A DNA stretch of 48,727 bases from Rhodocyclaceae bacterium (GTDB lineage: Bacteria; Pseudomonadota; Gammaproteobacteria; Burkholderiales; Rhodocyclaceae), in assembly GCA_028713915.1 (NCBI GenBank), contig JAQTNK010000032.1, forward strand, positions 1 to 48,727, given 5' to 3'. The number at the start of each line of letters is the position of its first letter. The first letter of the stretch is position 1. The notes beneath the pieces are model-generated. The model was not told where the DNA came from, searched no databases, and saw only the letters and a list, made by a program, of their open reading frames with translations. Below are positions 1 through 7,069 of the stretch, piece by piece. Position numbers and translations under genes: made by a program.

Positions 1-240
1 CCGCCGACCAGGACCCCAAGAGCCTGATCCTGGTGATCGCGGACATGGCGCGCTCGAATCCGCCGCTGGGCAGCGCCTTTGTCGCCGAGCTGGCGCGCCA
101 GTTGCAAGGGCGCGGTCCCGCCCTGGCCTTGCCATTGACATGGATCGAGCAGCGCCTCTCCGAGTCGAGCCTGACGATCGCGCAACTGGTGCAGGCGGAG
201 AACCAGCAGCAGGCCGCCAACCAGGTTTCCATCAGCAACA
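1..240 (+). pseudogene. Fragment of a cyclic beta-glucan synthase-like protein (NdvB/ChvB type)
   Basis: The frame is open from base 3 and enters from outside the window. It reads through DQDPKSLILVIADMARSNPP and on to QAENQQQAANQVSISN. I recall this stretch from the very large NdvB/ChvB-type cyclic beta-1,2-glucan synthases, inner-membrane enzymes that make periplasmic glucans. Expected continuation with SIGSLRFL-type residues is lost at about base 240. After that the frame runs through unrelated, AT-richer sequence to a stop at 456-458. The ATG/GTG codons inside are not true starts. I infer a gene truncated by a mobile-element event. The family assignment is from memory of the motif, so it is moderate; that the frame breaks at about 240 is inferred from the loss of similarity. 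Confidence 0.5.
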
Positions 241-281
241 ACGCTGCCGGCAATGGCCGGGCTTCGTCTCACATAGCGATC

Positions 282-431
282 GGTCCAACAGACTTTATTC
301 TCGTCCGACAGACTTCATTACTCGCGATCACAACATTGGTTGCTCAGAATAATGTTGCGATAACGACGTCCGGTCCAGCACTTACCCGACAACTCTCTGC
401 TAAGGGTCGTTGGACCGACATCGGCTTACTA
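282..431. repeat. Cluster of CCRACA repeats resembling Tn7-type TnsB sites
   Basis: Two 19-base imperfect direct repeats lie at 282-300 and 302-320, matching at 15 of 19 positions with a 20-base period. Weaker CCGACA-containing copies are at 384-391 and 413-420. Read on the minus strand the first repeat contains AATAAAGTCT, which I recall as the core of the TnsB binding site of E. coli Tn7. An imperfect inverted pair (cggtccaac at 281-289 and gttggaccg at 409-417) brackets the cluster. A TnsD-like remnant lies about 1 kb away. I infer the degraded end of a Tn7-like transposon. No terminal TGT/ACA boundary or target duplication could be fixed. This 354-base gap holds no gene. Confidence 0.35.
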
Positions 432-470
432 GTCGGGCGGCCATTCGACGGTCCTTAGTCAGTAGCTGGA

Positions 471-539
471 GATTCCGGTCAAACCCGCCACCGAGTCCAT
501 TCCAAATCCACACCGCCTATTCCATTGCAAACCCGACCA
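471..539 (+). repeat. Left multiple terminal repeats of the toxin-antitoxin cassette
   Basis: Three related units lie at about 471-490, 494-514 and 518-539. They share a core of ttcc followed by a C/A-rich caaa-ccc stretch. The third unit abuts the promoter of the toxin-antitoxin operon. Direct arrays of this type are typical of IS21-like left ends. Confidence 0.45.
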
Positions 540-543
540 GCGT

Positions 544-572
544 TTGACGTACACATCTGGCTAGACTAGACT
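544..572 (+). promoter_or_regulatory. Sigma-70-type promoter of the toxin-antitoxin operon
   Basis: TTGACG at 544-549 and TAGACT at 567-572 are separated by exactly 17 bases and lie 24 bases before the antitoxin ATG. A tandem tagac-tagac at the -10 region could serve as antitoxin operator. A ribosome site (AGGAGA, 585-590) follows. Confidence 0.55.
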
Positions 573-596
573 AACCGCTTATTCAGGAGAAGCGCA

Positions 597-842
597 ATGC
601 CGTCAGTCAATATGCTACAAGCGAAGTCCTCGCTGTCCCGCCTGGTGGAAGCCATTGAGCAGGGACAGGAGCGCGAGATCGTCATTGCGCGCAATGGTCG
701 CCCCGCCGCCAAGCTCGTGCCCATGGACACTGTGCCGGCCGGGAAGCGCATCGGCGTCGCCAAGGGCAAGTTCAAGGTGCCGGACAGCATCGACGCCCAC
801 AACGATGAGGTTGCTCGCATGTTCCTGGGTGGGCAATCTTGA
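597..842 (+). CDS. Phd/YefM-type antitoxin of a VapC module
   Basis: This 81-residue protein has the compact N-terminal DNA-binding fold of prevent-host-death antitoxins: the start MPSVNMLQAKSSLSRLV, then the REIVIARNGRPAAKLVP strand-helix signature at residues 26-42. The C-terminal tail (GVAKGKFKVPDSI onward) is the flexible part that would neutralise the partner toxin. The ATG has a good ribosome site (AGGAGA) and its own promoter. Its TGA overlaps the TTG start of the toxin gene (TTGA), so translation is coupled. Autorepression with the toxin is the family rule and is inferred here. Confidence 0.9.
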   Translation: MPSVNMLQAKSSLSRLVEAIEQGQEREIVIARNGRPAAKLVPMDTVPAGKRIGVAKGKFKVPDSIDAHNDEVARMFLGGQS

Positions 843-1225
843 ACCTCTTGCTCGATACGCACGTTGCCCTCTGGGCGATCACCGACAGCCCGAAGCTGTC
901 GAAGAAAGCGCGCGAGATGATCGAGTCGCCGAAGTCGACGGTGTGGATCAGCGCCGCTACGGTTTGGGAGATCGCCATCAAGCACAGCCTGGGGCGCGGC
1001 GATATGCCCGTGTCCAGCCAGGACGCGCTGCGCTATTTCCGCGAATCCGGCTATCGCTTTCTGCCCATCGAGCCTGAACATGCGGCAGCCGTCGAAGACC
1101 TCCAGCCGCATCACAACGATCCGTTTGATCGCATCCTGGTCGCCCAGGCGCTTGTTGAGCCGATGCGGCTGATTACTCATGACCCGATGGTGGTGCGCTA
1201 TAGCGATACCATCATCGAGATTTAG
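839..1225 (+). CDS. vapC: VapC-type PIN-domain toxin ribonuclease
   Basis: The product of 128 residues is a single PIN domain. The first catalytic aspartate is in the LLLDTHVALW motif near residue 6. The conserved glutamate is in the TVWEIAIK segment near residue 43, and the later acidic residues are in HNDPFDRILVAQA near 93-105. PIN toxins of this group are Mg-dependent endoribonucleases that cut tRNA or rRNA and arrest growth. The start is TTG overlapping the antitoxin stop by four bases. The gene ends 10 bases before the right-hand cassette repeats. All expected catalytic acids are present, so it is probably active. Confidence 0.88.
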   Translation: MNLLLDTHVALWAITDSPKLSKKAREMIESPKSTVWISAATVWEIAIKHSLGRGDMPVSSQDALRYFRESGYRFLPIEPEHAAAVEDLQPHHNDPFDRILVAQALVEPMRLITHDPMVVRYSDTIIEI

Positions 1226-1235
1226 TCATTTGGAG

Positions 1236-1281
1236 TCGCCGGGTTTGGACTGGAGCGATTGGCGGGGTTTGGACCGGAATC
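1236..1281 (-). repeat. Right terminal repeats of the toxin-antitoxin cassette
   Basis: Two units at about 1236-1257 and 1260-1281 contain gtttggac cores. In reverse complement they match the first two left-end units in order and spacing. They start 10 bases after the toxin stop codon. Confidence 0.45.
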
Positions 1282-1363
1282 ACTGGTCGAATTGAGGCGG
1301 AATGTCCAGTAGCCGCACGGTAGCCCGTACCGGCTGAAATGCCAGGCAGGGCTTTCCTATCGC

Positions 1364-2286
1364 CTAGATCTGTATTGCCTCTTCACCCGCTTCGTGACCC
1401 TCAAGGGCACTGTGGCTCGCCTGCTTTGCGGCGGTCTTGGTTTGCGTCAGTAACGGATCCATGAATCGGGCTACGATGTCGGAGCGATGTGAGAATTGAG
1501 CGATGACCGCGGACGCCAAACTCTTCGCGGTTTCCGCGTCGCCACCCGCAGCGAGTGACGCGAGGCGTCGGCCGATTCGTAACTGATATTGGGTTGCCGT
1601 TTCGGCGAGGTCATTCAATGCTCGGTTAGTTTTTGGGTATGCGCCTGAGGACAGTTTCCATTCCGATTTCACAGGAAGTAGCTGTAAAAGGCGTCGCTTC
1701 GTTATCCTAAACGGCACTGGGCCGTTCAACCATGCTTGCACGCTGCTACGAAGCAAACTCTCTGCATGATCGTCCTCGCCTGAAGCGCCACCGCGCTCGA
1801 TGCGTACCCTAGTGGCCGCCCGTCCTTTCCCACATGCGGCCAGGTGGTGCACGAGCCACTCGCGGTCATACAGCATTAGCCAGCGATATTCCTTCTTATT
1901 TGTCGCGGAAAAGTTTGAAATCTTCATGTCGGGGTTGGACGCGAAAGCTGACTCGAGAGCGCGCCTGTTTCTGCGCTGCTCCATGCCTTGCTGATGCGTA
2001 TCGCGCCGACGCTTCAAGGATGGGTTCTGCCGCAGTCGCAGTTCAATGGTCCATTCGGACAGTTCATGCTTCGCCGCGACATCACAAAGCTTGGGCATGC
2101 GAAGGATGTCCTTAATCATTGCAAGCGTCAGAACCGATCTGGGAACCCCGTTGATAGGTCAATGGGCGCTGAGACCGGATTATTTGCATCCACAAGGGAA
2201 ACTTCCTTGCTAAATTTCTGTGGCGAATCGAAGAGTGCAGCGAGTATCAGGAGGTTCCCGACACGACCCGGCATGTACCGGCGCAT
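1364..2286 (-). pseudogene. Frameshifted TnsD/TniQ-like target-selection protein remnant
   Basis: A 251-codon frame (1364-2119) aligns by eye with the C-terminal half of TnsD/TniQ proteins. It has a helix-turn-helix-like MPKLCDVAAKHELSEWTIE, then YRWLMLYDREWLVHHL (family pattern YAWLYRHDREWL), then VPFRITKRRLLQLL and YPKTNRALNDL (family patterns PVRIT and LPRTAAAL). Upstream, a second frame from 2286 encodes RRYMPGRVGNLLILAALF, resembling the preceding family segment, but it stops near 2126 while the downstream frame is closed by a TGA just upstream. A frameshift therefore separates the two parts. The zinc-binding N-terminal half is missing. TnsD directs Tn7-like transposons to their target; this copy is dead or truncated. 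Confidence 0.55.
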
Positions 2287-2533
2287 CACCTTGCATATTC
2301 ATACGAGAAGGAGCTGAAGGTCATTACTGACAAAGAGAAATGCAGACCAGAAGATCTTCACGATCTTTCGGAATGGCCGGAGTTCCGGTGGTGATGGCTA
2401 ACATCTCGTTGCAGGGGTCTTGCGCATAAAGCCGCGCAAGGCCGGTCACGTTCACGTTAGGCCGACACGGGTTATGTCGAATGATGGCGAACACGAAGGC
2501 ATCCCGCATTTGTCCAGCGCATGGAGAGCGAGA
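2287..2533. other. Intergenic stretch with no supported gene
   Basis: The stretch lies between the TnsD-like remnant and the next small gene and is less GC-rich than the core. Frames here on both strands lack ribosome sites or recognisable motifs. It may hold decayed upstream coding sequence of the remnant, but I could not follow it past 2286. Confidence 0.4.
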
Positions 2534-2800
2534 ATGAACGAAGAACAGATCACCGCCGTGGCACACATTCTTGCGCAATGGAATCCACTTGGAGACGGCG
2601 CAAGAAGTGTGGAAGGACTTGATGGTTACCGTACCGAGGCAGTCGACATAATCTCTGGGCTGAAGATTCGGGGCAATTCGGTTAAGCCCGAACGGCTCCT
2701 GATGGAAGTTCTCAACCAAGCATTTGGGCTCGGCGTTACCCCTCAAAGTTGCGTCGCACCCGCACAGGAAATCGCGCGCATTCTGGGAAAGGGTAGGTAA
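2534..2800 (+). CDS. Small conserved hypothetical protein (DUF1871-like)
   Basis: The frame is open further upstream, but I chose ATG 2534 because it follows GGAGAGCGAGA and gives the compact protein MNEEQITAVAHILAQWNPLG onward. The product is 88 residues, acidic and helical, with no signal peptide or membrane segment. The pattern WNPLGD, then DGYRTEA and a C-terminal VLNQAFGL segment recalls DUF1871-type proteins of unknown role. It lies in the accessory region beside another small orphan gene in the same direction. No function can be assigned. Confidence 0.6.
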   Translation: MNEEQITAVAHILAQWNPLGDGARSVEGLDGYRTEAVDIISGLKIRGNSVKPERLLMEVLNQAFGLGVTPQSCVAPAQEIARILGKGR

Positions 2801-2891
2801 TGCCACCAGCCGTAACGTTCATTCGAGAGGGACGTGCGCGAAAATCCACGCAGCCCCCTCAGTTCAAACGTTGGAAGTTTGGAGTAACGCC

Positions 2892-3125
2892 TTGAAACTC
2901 GACACAAACAAAATCGACGCTGCTGTTCTCGCGCTCCTTCGTCTTGGACTTCATGATGGAGCCAGGGCATGGAAGTCCTTCGATTGGGATGCTATGGCGC
3001 GCCTGCATGAGAAGGGCTACATCACGGACCCAGTAGGCAAAGCAAAGGCCGTGACGCTTACTGAGGATGGCCTACGTGAGTCCGAGCGGCTGGTCGAAAC
3101 GCTTTTCGGAGGCCCTGATGCGTAA
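2892..3125 (+). CDS. DUF6429-like small protein
   Basis: This 77-residue protein begins at TTG 2892, preceded by GGAG at 2881-2884. In-frame sequence upstream looks non-coding. The sequence KIDAAVLALLRLGLHDGARA, then WKSFDWDAMARLHEKGYI and DPVGKAKAVTLTEDGL matches what I recall of the DUF6429 family. These are short proteins whose C-terminal LTEDGL resembles the recognition part of a winged helix. Function is unknown. It may share a transcript with the gene ending 91 bases upstream. Confidence 0.7.
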   Translation: MKLDTNKIDAAVLALLRLGLHDGARAWKSFDWDAMARLHEKGYITDPVGKAKAVTLTEDGLRESERLVETLFGGPDA

Positions 3126-3505
3126 GCCCCTGATCGGCCGCTTTCTCAACTGGCAATGACCGGTTAGGGCACAAAGGGTGAGTAGCGCTTTTCGGTAAGC
3201 TGCCACTCAGATCCGTTGGCCGGGATTTCTTCGCCGAACGCGACTGAAGGGCGGCAATGCGCGAGGTTGCTGCCGCTCAGGCAGCGATCCTCGAATGACC
3301 GTTGAGGCCGAGATGCGGCCTTAAACCGTCACCAAAGCAAAGCCCGGCCGTAGCCGGGCTTTGCGTTATTGCGGCAGATCTCGTAATTGCGTGCAACAAG
3401 ACGCTGATTGCTAAACGAGATCTGACCTTTATTGTGTTTTGCCGCAGCCTGAGTTCCGAAGTTTATTCTTCATTTCCGAACATTATTATGAAGAACCAAA
3501 CATCA
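3126..3505. other. Boundary region between accessory DNA and core genes
   Basis: These 380 bases contain no convincing gene. They hold a perfect hairpin terminator (separate entry) and AT-richer sequence immediately after the amt stop codon. A long plus-strand frame starting at 3302 is antisense to amt and is not credible. Confidence 0.5.
3338..3363. terminator. Bidirectional hairpin terminator
   Basis: A perfect 11-base-pair stem (caaagcccggc / gccgggctttg) closes a four-base CGTA loop. It lies between the rightward small genes and the leftward amt gene and could serve both. The U-tract is weak on each strand. Confidence 0.65.
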
Positions 3506-4711
3506 TCACCAGAACGTCTCGCGCTCCGCCGAGGCCGTGATGTTGTGGATGGTCAGGTCGGCGCCGTTGAATTCCTCTTCGGTATCGAGTCTTATGCCAA
3601 CGGTCTTTTTCAGCAATCCATAGACGGCCAGGCCGCCGCCGAAGGCGATGGCGACGCCCATGCCGGTGCCGATCAATTGCGACATGAAGCTGACGCCGCC
3701 CATGCCGCCGAGGGCCTTGGCGCCGAAGATGCCGGCGGCGATGCCGCCGAAGGCGCCGCAAAGGCCGTGCAGCGGCCAGACGCCGAGCACGTCGTCGATC
3801 TTCCAGCGGTTCTGCGTCAAGGTGAACATCCAGACGAAGAGGCCGCCGGCGATGGCGCCGGTGACGAGGGCGCCGAGCGGATGCATGAGGTCGGAACCGG
3901 CGCAGATGGCGACGAGGCCGGCGAGCGGTCCGTTATGGACGAAGCCGGGGTCGTTCCGGCCGGCGATCAGCGCGGCGAGCGTGCCGCCGACCATCGCCAT
4001 CAGCGAGTTCATCGCCACCAGGCCGGAGACCTTGTCCAGCGTCTGCGCGCTCATGACGTTGAAGCCGAACCAGCCGACGGTGAGTATCCAGGCGCCCAGC
4101 GCGAGGAAAGGAATGCTGGAGGGCGGATGCGCGCCGGCGATGCGGCCGTCCTTGTGGTAGCGGCCGTGGCGGGCGCCGAGCAGCAGCACCGCGGCGAGCC
4201 CGATCCAGCCGCCCACCGCATGCACGACGACGGAGCCGGCGAAGTCGTGGAACTCGGCGCCGAAAGTGGCGCCGAGCCAGGCCTGTATGCCATAGGCATG
4301 ATTCCAGGCGATGCCCTCGAAGAACGGATAGACGAAGCCGACCAGCAGGAAAGTGGCCGCCAGTTGCGGGTTGAACTTGGCGCGCTCGGCGATGCCGCCC
4401 GAGACGATCGCCGGGATGGCCGCCGCGAAAGTGAGCAGGAAGAAGAACTTGGTCAGTTCATAGCCGCTCTTGGCCGACAAGACCTCGGCGCTGGAAAAGA
4501 AGTTCACGCCGTAGGCGATGCTGTAGCCGATGAAGAAATAGGCCAGGGTCGATACCGAAAAGTCGACCAGGATCTTCACGAGGGCGTTGATCTGGTTCTT
4601 CTTGCGCACCGTGCCGAGTTCCAGGAAAGCGAACCCGGCATGCATGGCTAGGATCATGATGGCGCCGAGCAGAATGAACAGGACGTCGGCGGATGTTTTC
4701 AAATTCTCCAT
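3506..4711 (-). CDS. amt: Ammonium transporter (Amt/Mep/Rh family)
   Basis: The 401-residue protein has about eleven hydrophobic segments. The opening ADVLFILLGAIMILAMHAGF and FLELGTVRKKNQ are the classic N-terminal Amt signature. The conserved twin pore histidines are present in DFAGSVVVHAVGG and in GVWPLHGLCGAFGG. It conducts ammonia/ammonium across the inner membrane. No glnK/glnB gene is adjacent, which is unusual because amt is commonly paired with one. An NtrC-like palindrome and sigma-54-like promoter lie upstream, matching the nitrogen-control genes elsewhere in the window. The C-terminal tail is short. The start follows a GGAG in the leader (cggagccccaaaATG). Confidence 0.95.
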   Translation of the reverse strand: MENLKTSADVLFILLGAIMILAMHAGFAFLELGTVRKKNQINALVKILVDFSVSTLAYFFIGYSIAYGVNFFSSAEVLSAKSGYELTKFFFLLTFAAAIPAIVSGGIAERAKFNPQLAATFLLVGFVYPFFEGIAWNHAYGIQAWLGATFGAEFHDFAGSVVVHAVGGWIGLAAVLLLGARHGRYHKDGRIAGAHPPSSIPFLALGAWILTVGWFGFNVMSAQTLDKVSGLVAMNSLMAMVGGTLAALIAGRNDPGFVHNGPLAGLVAICAGSDLMHPLGALVTGAIAGGLFVWMFTLTQNRWKIDDVLGVWPLHGLCGAFGGIAAGIFGAKALGGMGGVSFMSQLIGTGMGVAIAFGGGLAVYGLLKKTVGIRLDTEEEFNGADLTIHNITASAERETFW

Positions 4712-4802
4712 TTTGGGGCTCCGTTGGCACTAACCGGGAGCCAAAAGCAACAAACATTCCCGCTGACCGCAGTCATACTATTCAGCCACTTGAGAGCTTA
4801 AT

Positions 4803-4840
4803 GGCCACAGGGCTGCCATGGGATGCACCAACGCCGTGCG
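4803..4840 (-). promoter_or_regulatory. Candidate sigma-54 promoter and NtrC site for amt
   Basis: On the minus strand TGGCAGCCCTGTGGCC (4818-4803) has GG and GC spaced as in -24/-12 promoters and would leave a leader of about 90 bases. Six bases upstream lies TGCACC-AACGC-CGTGCG (4824-4840 on the plus strand), matching ten of twelve arm positions of the NtrC box TGCACC-N5-GGTGCA. The match is by eye. The close spacing is atypical for an enhancer. Confidence 0.4.
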
Positions 4841-4879
4841 CGGCGCGCACCATGCCAGGGCTCGCCGCGGATCGGCCGT

Positions 4880-6070
4880 TCACTTTGGTGCGTAATCCTG
4901 CGGCATCAGCACCCACATCTGGCCTTGCTGGCGCATCTTCCCTGCCAACGCGCCGGCCTCGGCGCCGCTGCCCCAGTAGAAATCGGCGCGCACCGCGCCG
5001 TGAATGGCGCCGCCGGTATCCTGCGCCAGCATCAGGCGCTGCAAGGGCCGCTCCTCGTTCGGCCAGGTGGTGGCGAGCCAGACGGGCGCACCCAGCGGCA
5101 CATTGCGCGGATCGGCGGCAATGCTGCGCTCGGGCGTCAGCGCCAAGCCCATGGCACCGGGCGGGCCGGCGCCTTCGACCGGCAACTCGCGGAAGAACAC
5201 CAGGCTCGGGTTGGCGTTCATAAGTTCCTGCACGCGGCTCGGGTGGGCCTTCGCCCAATTCTTGATGCCCTGCATCGACGCCTGCTCGGCCTTGATCTCG
5301 CCCTGGTCGATCAGCCACTTGCCGATGGAACGATAGGGATAGCCGTTCTGGTCGGCGTAGCCCAGGCGGATGCGCGAGCCGTCGTCGAGCTGCACCTGGC
5401 CCGAGCCCTGAATCTGCATGAAGAAGAAATCGAGGGCATCGTCGAGCCAGAGCAGCGCCTGCGGCGAGCGCTCGCCTTCCTGCCGCGTCCAGTCGGCGCG
5501 CGACCAGTAGGGGACGAGCCGATGGCCTTCGAGGCGGCCGCGCAGGCGCATGTGCTTGAGTTCGGGATAGATGTCGCCGAGTTCCACATCCACCAGATCG
5601 TCCGGCGGACCGAATGCCGGGTAGAGGTAAGGCTGGCTGCGCGTGCGGCTGCCCTTCAAGACGGGCTCGTAATAGCCGGTGATGAGGCCGCTGCGGGAGC
5701 CGTCCGGATTGACCACCTGCCAGGGCCGGAAGCGCGACTCGAACCAGGCGCGCAAGTCGGCGGGACCGGTGGCGGCAAGGCTGCGCGCCTCGGCGCAGGT
5801 GGCGCGCCAGGTGGGCTGCTTGCCCAGCGCCGCGCAGGAGAGCTTGAAGACATCGAAGGACGCCGCCAGGTCCTCGCCGCCCCAGCCGGGCAAGTCGGCC
5901 CAGGCGGCGGCTTGCAGCGGTTTTTCCGGCGGCTTGACGGCCTCGGCGCCGGGACAGGGCGGGCAGGCGGCGCAGGGCGCGCCGGCAACGGCAGGCTGGG
6001 TGGACAACGGCGCGGTCGTGCATGCCGTCAGGGCGAGGACGGCGGCAAAGAGCAAGGGTAGGCGCAGCAT
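4880..6070 (-). CDS. mltA: Membrane-bound lytic murein transglycosylase A
   Basis: The 396-residue lipoprotein precursor has an N-terminal LFAAVLALTAC lipobox with the acylated cysteine at about residue 17. A proline/cysteine-rich linker follows, then the MltA double-psi barrel: GLITGYYEPVLKGS, the FFFMQIQGSGQV segment and the C-terminal 3D domain LAQDTGGAIHGAVRADFYWG. The catalytic aspartate is in the AQDTGG motif. The enzyme cleaves the MurNAc-GlcNAc bond of peptidoglycan to form 1,6-anhydro ends at the outer membrane. It is divergent from the small ORF at 6124. Confidence 0.95.
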   Translation of the reverse strand: MLRLPLLFAAVLALTACTTAPLSTQPAVAGAPCAACPPCPGAEAVKPPEKPLQAAAWADLPGWGGEDLAASFDVFKLSCAALGKQPTWRATCAEARSLAATGPADLRAWFESRFRPWQVVNPDGSRSGLITGYYEPVLKGSRTRSQPYLYPAFGPPDDLVDVELGDIYPELKHMRLRGRLEGHRLVPYWSRADWTRQEGERSPQALLWLDDALDFFFMQIQGSGQVQLDDGSRIRLGYADQNGYPYRSIGKWLIDQGEIKAEQASMQGIKNWAKAHPSRVQELMNANPSLVFFRELPVEGAGPPGAMGLALTPERSIAADPRNVPLGAPVWLATTWPNEERPLQRLMLAQDTGGAIHGAVRADFYWGSGAEAGALAGKMRQQGQMWVLMPQDYAPK

Positions 6071-6123
6071 GAATCTGATACATTCCCGGATGTTTCGACA
6101 TCCAAGCTTAACCGAGAACCGTC

Positions 6124-6207
6124 ATGTGGGCATGGCTGCTGGAGTTGGGCGTTCCGCTGATCCTGCTGCTGATCCTGTGGCGCGTCTGGCCAAAAAACGA
6201 TGAATGA
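6124..6207 (+). CDS. 27-residue single-span membrane peptide
   Basis: ATG 6124 opens MWAWLLELGVPLILLLILWR and ends WPKNDE. This is one hydrophobic helix flanked by tryptophans with a charged C-terminus, so it should span the inner membrane once. Its last eight bases overlap the ATG of the downstream ATPase (gATGaaTGA), which suggests translational coupling. I do not recognise a family. The composition and overlap make it likely real rather than a chance frame. Confidence 0.5.
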   Translation: MWAWLLELGVPLILLLILWRVWPKNDE

Positions 6208-7069
6208 CTTTTCCCGCCTGATCGCCCGCGCCGAGGGCCTGCTGGAACGGCTCGAAGGCGTGCTGCCCGCCGCCGCCCCGGCGCCCGACTGGACGGCCCA
6301 GGCTTTCCGCTGGCGCCGCCGCAACGGCCGCGGCCACCTCGAAGCCGTGCATCACCCCCACCGCATCCGCCTCGACGACCTCGTCGGCATCGACGAACAA
6401 AAGCAGCGCCTCGAACAGAACACACGCCAGTTCGTCGCCGGCCGCAGTGCCAACAACGTGCTGCTCACCGGCTCGCGCGGCACCGGCAAGTCGTCCCTGG
6501 TCAAGGGCGCGCTGAACAAGTTCGCGGCCAAGGGCTTGCGCCTGATCGAAGTCGATCGCAACGACCTCGTGGACCTGCCCGAGATCGTCGACCTGATCGC
6601 GGCGCGGCCCGAGCGCTTCGTCATCTTCTGCGACGACCTGTCGTTCGAAGCCGCCGAGCCCGGCTACAAGGCGCTCAAATCGGCGCTCGACGGCTCCATC
6701 GCCGGCACGCCGGAAAACCTGCTGATCTACGCCACCTCGAACCGCCGCCACCTGATGCCGGAATTCATGGGCGAGAACCTCGAGCTGCAGCGCGGCGGCA
6801 ATGGCGAAATCCATCCCGGCGAGACCACCGAGGAAAAGGTCTCGCTGTCGGACCGCTTCGGCCTCTGGCTTTCCTTCTATCCCTTCGACCAGGACCACTA
6901 TCTGGCGATCTGCAGCCACTGGCTGCGGGAGTTCGGCCTCACGGCGCGGCAGGCCGCCGCGGCGCGCCAGGAGGCGCTGCAATGGTCGCTGATGCGCGGC
7001 GCGCGCAGCGGCCGCATCGCCTGGCAGTTCGCCCGCGACTACGCTGGCCGTCGCCTGGCGAAGAAGTGA
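6200..7069 (+). CDS. DUF815-family AAA-like ATP-binding protein
   Basis: The 289-residue protein belongs to the DUF815 group of predicted P-loop ATPases. The Walker A motif is GSRGTGKSS at about residues 93-101. A Walker B-like FVIFCDDLSF lies near 137-146, and IYATSNRRHLMPE near 175 resembles sensor 1 (ATSNRRHL). The N-terminal DLVGIDEQKQRLEQNT region resembles the lead-in of clamp-loader-type ATPases. There are no membrane segments. Its role in the cell is not established. It overlaps both neighbours (the membrane peptide by 8 bases, the Nudix gene by 4), so the three are probably one transcript. Confidence 0.88.
   Translation: MNDFSRLIARAEGLLERLEGVLPAAAPAPDWTAQAFRWRRRNGRGHLEAVHHPHRIRLDDLVGIDEQKQRLEQNTRQFVAGRSANNVLLTGSRGTGKSSLVKGALNKFAAKGLRLIEVDRNDLVDLPEIVDLIAARPERFVIFCDDLSFEAAEPGYKALKSALDGSIAGTPENLLIYATSNRRHLMPEFMGENLELQRGGNGEIHPGETTEEKVSLSDRFGLWLSFYPFDQDHYLAICSHWLREFGLTARQAAAARQEALQWSLMRGARSGRIAWQFARDYAGRRLAKK

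Larger units (their letters stand above)
471..1281. mobile_element. Transposase-less element with IS21-like ends carrying a toxin-antitoxin pair
   Basis: The left boundary reads gattccggtcaaacccgcca at 471-490. The reverse complement of 1260-1281 reads gattccggtccaaaccccgc and continues ca, so the two match apart from two inserted C residues. Each end also carries internal copies of an NTCCANTCCAAANCC-like repeat. Multiple subterminal repeats of this sort are characteristic of IS21-family ends. Only the vapB/vapC pair lies between them, with no transposase. I infer a mobile insertion cassette movable in trans by an IS21-family element, or an internally deleted one. The precise ends and any target-site duplication are not determined. 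Confidence 0.45.

Noticed and set aside
2324-2806. 160-codon minus-strand frame opposite the DUF1871-like gene
   Set aside because: It has no ribosome site or recognisable motif and lies opposite a better-supported gene.
3302-4651. 449-codon plus-strand frame opposite amt
   Set aside because: It is an antisense shadow of a clear ammonium transporter. It has a repetitive composition and no homologous motif.
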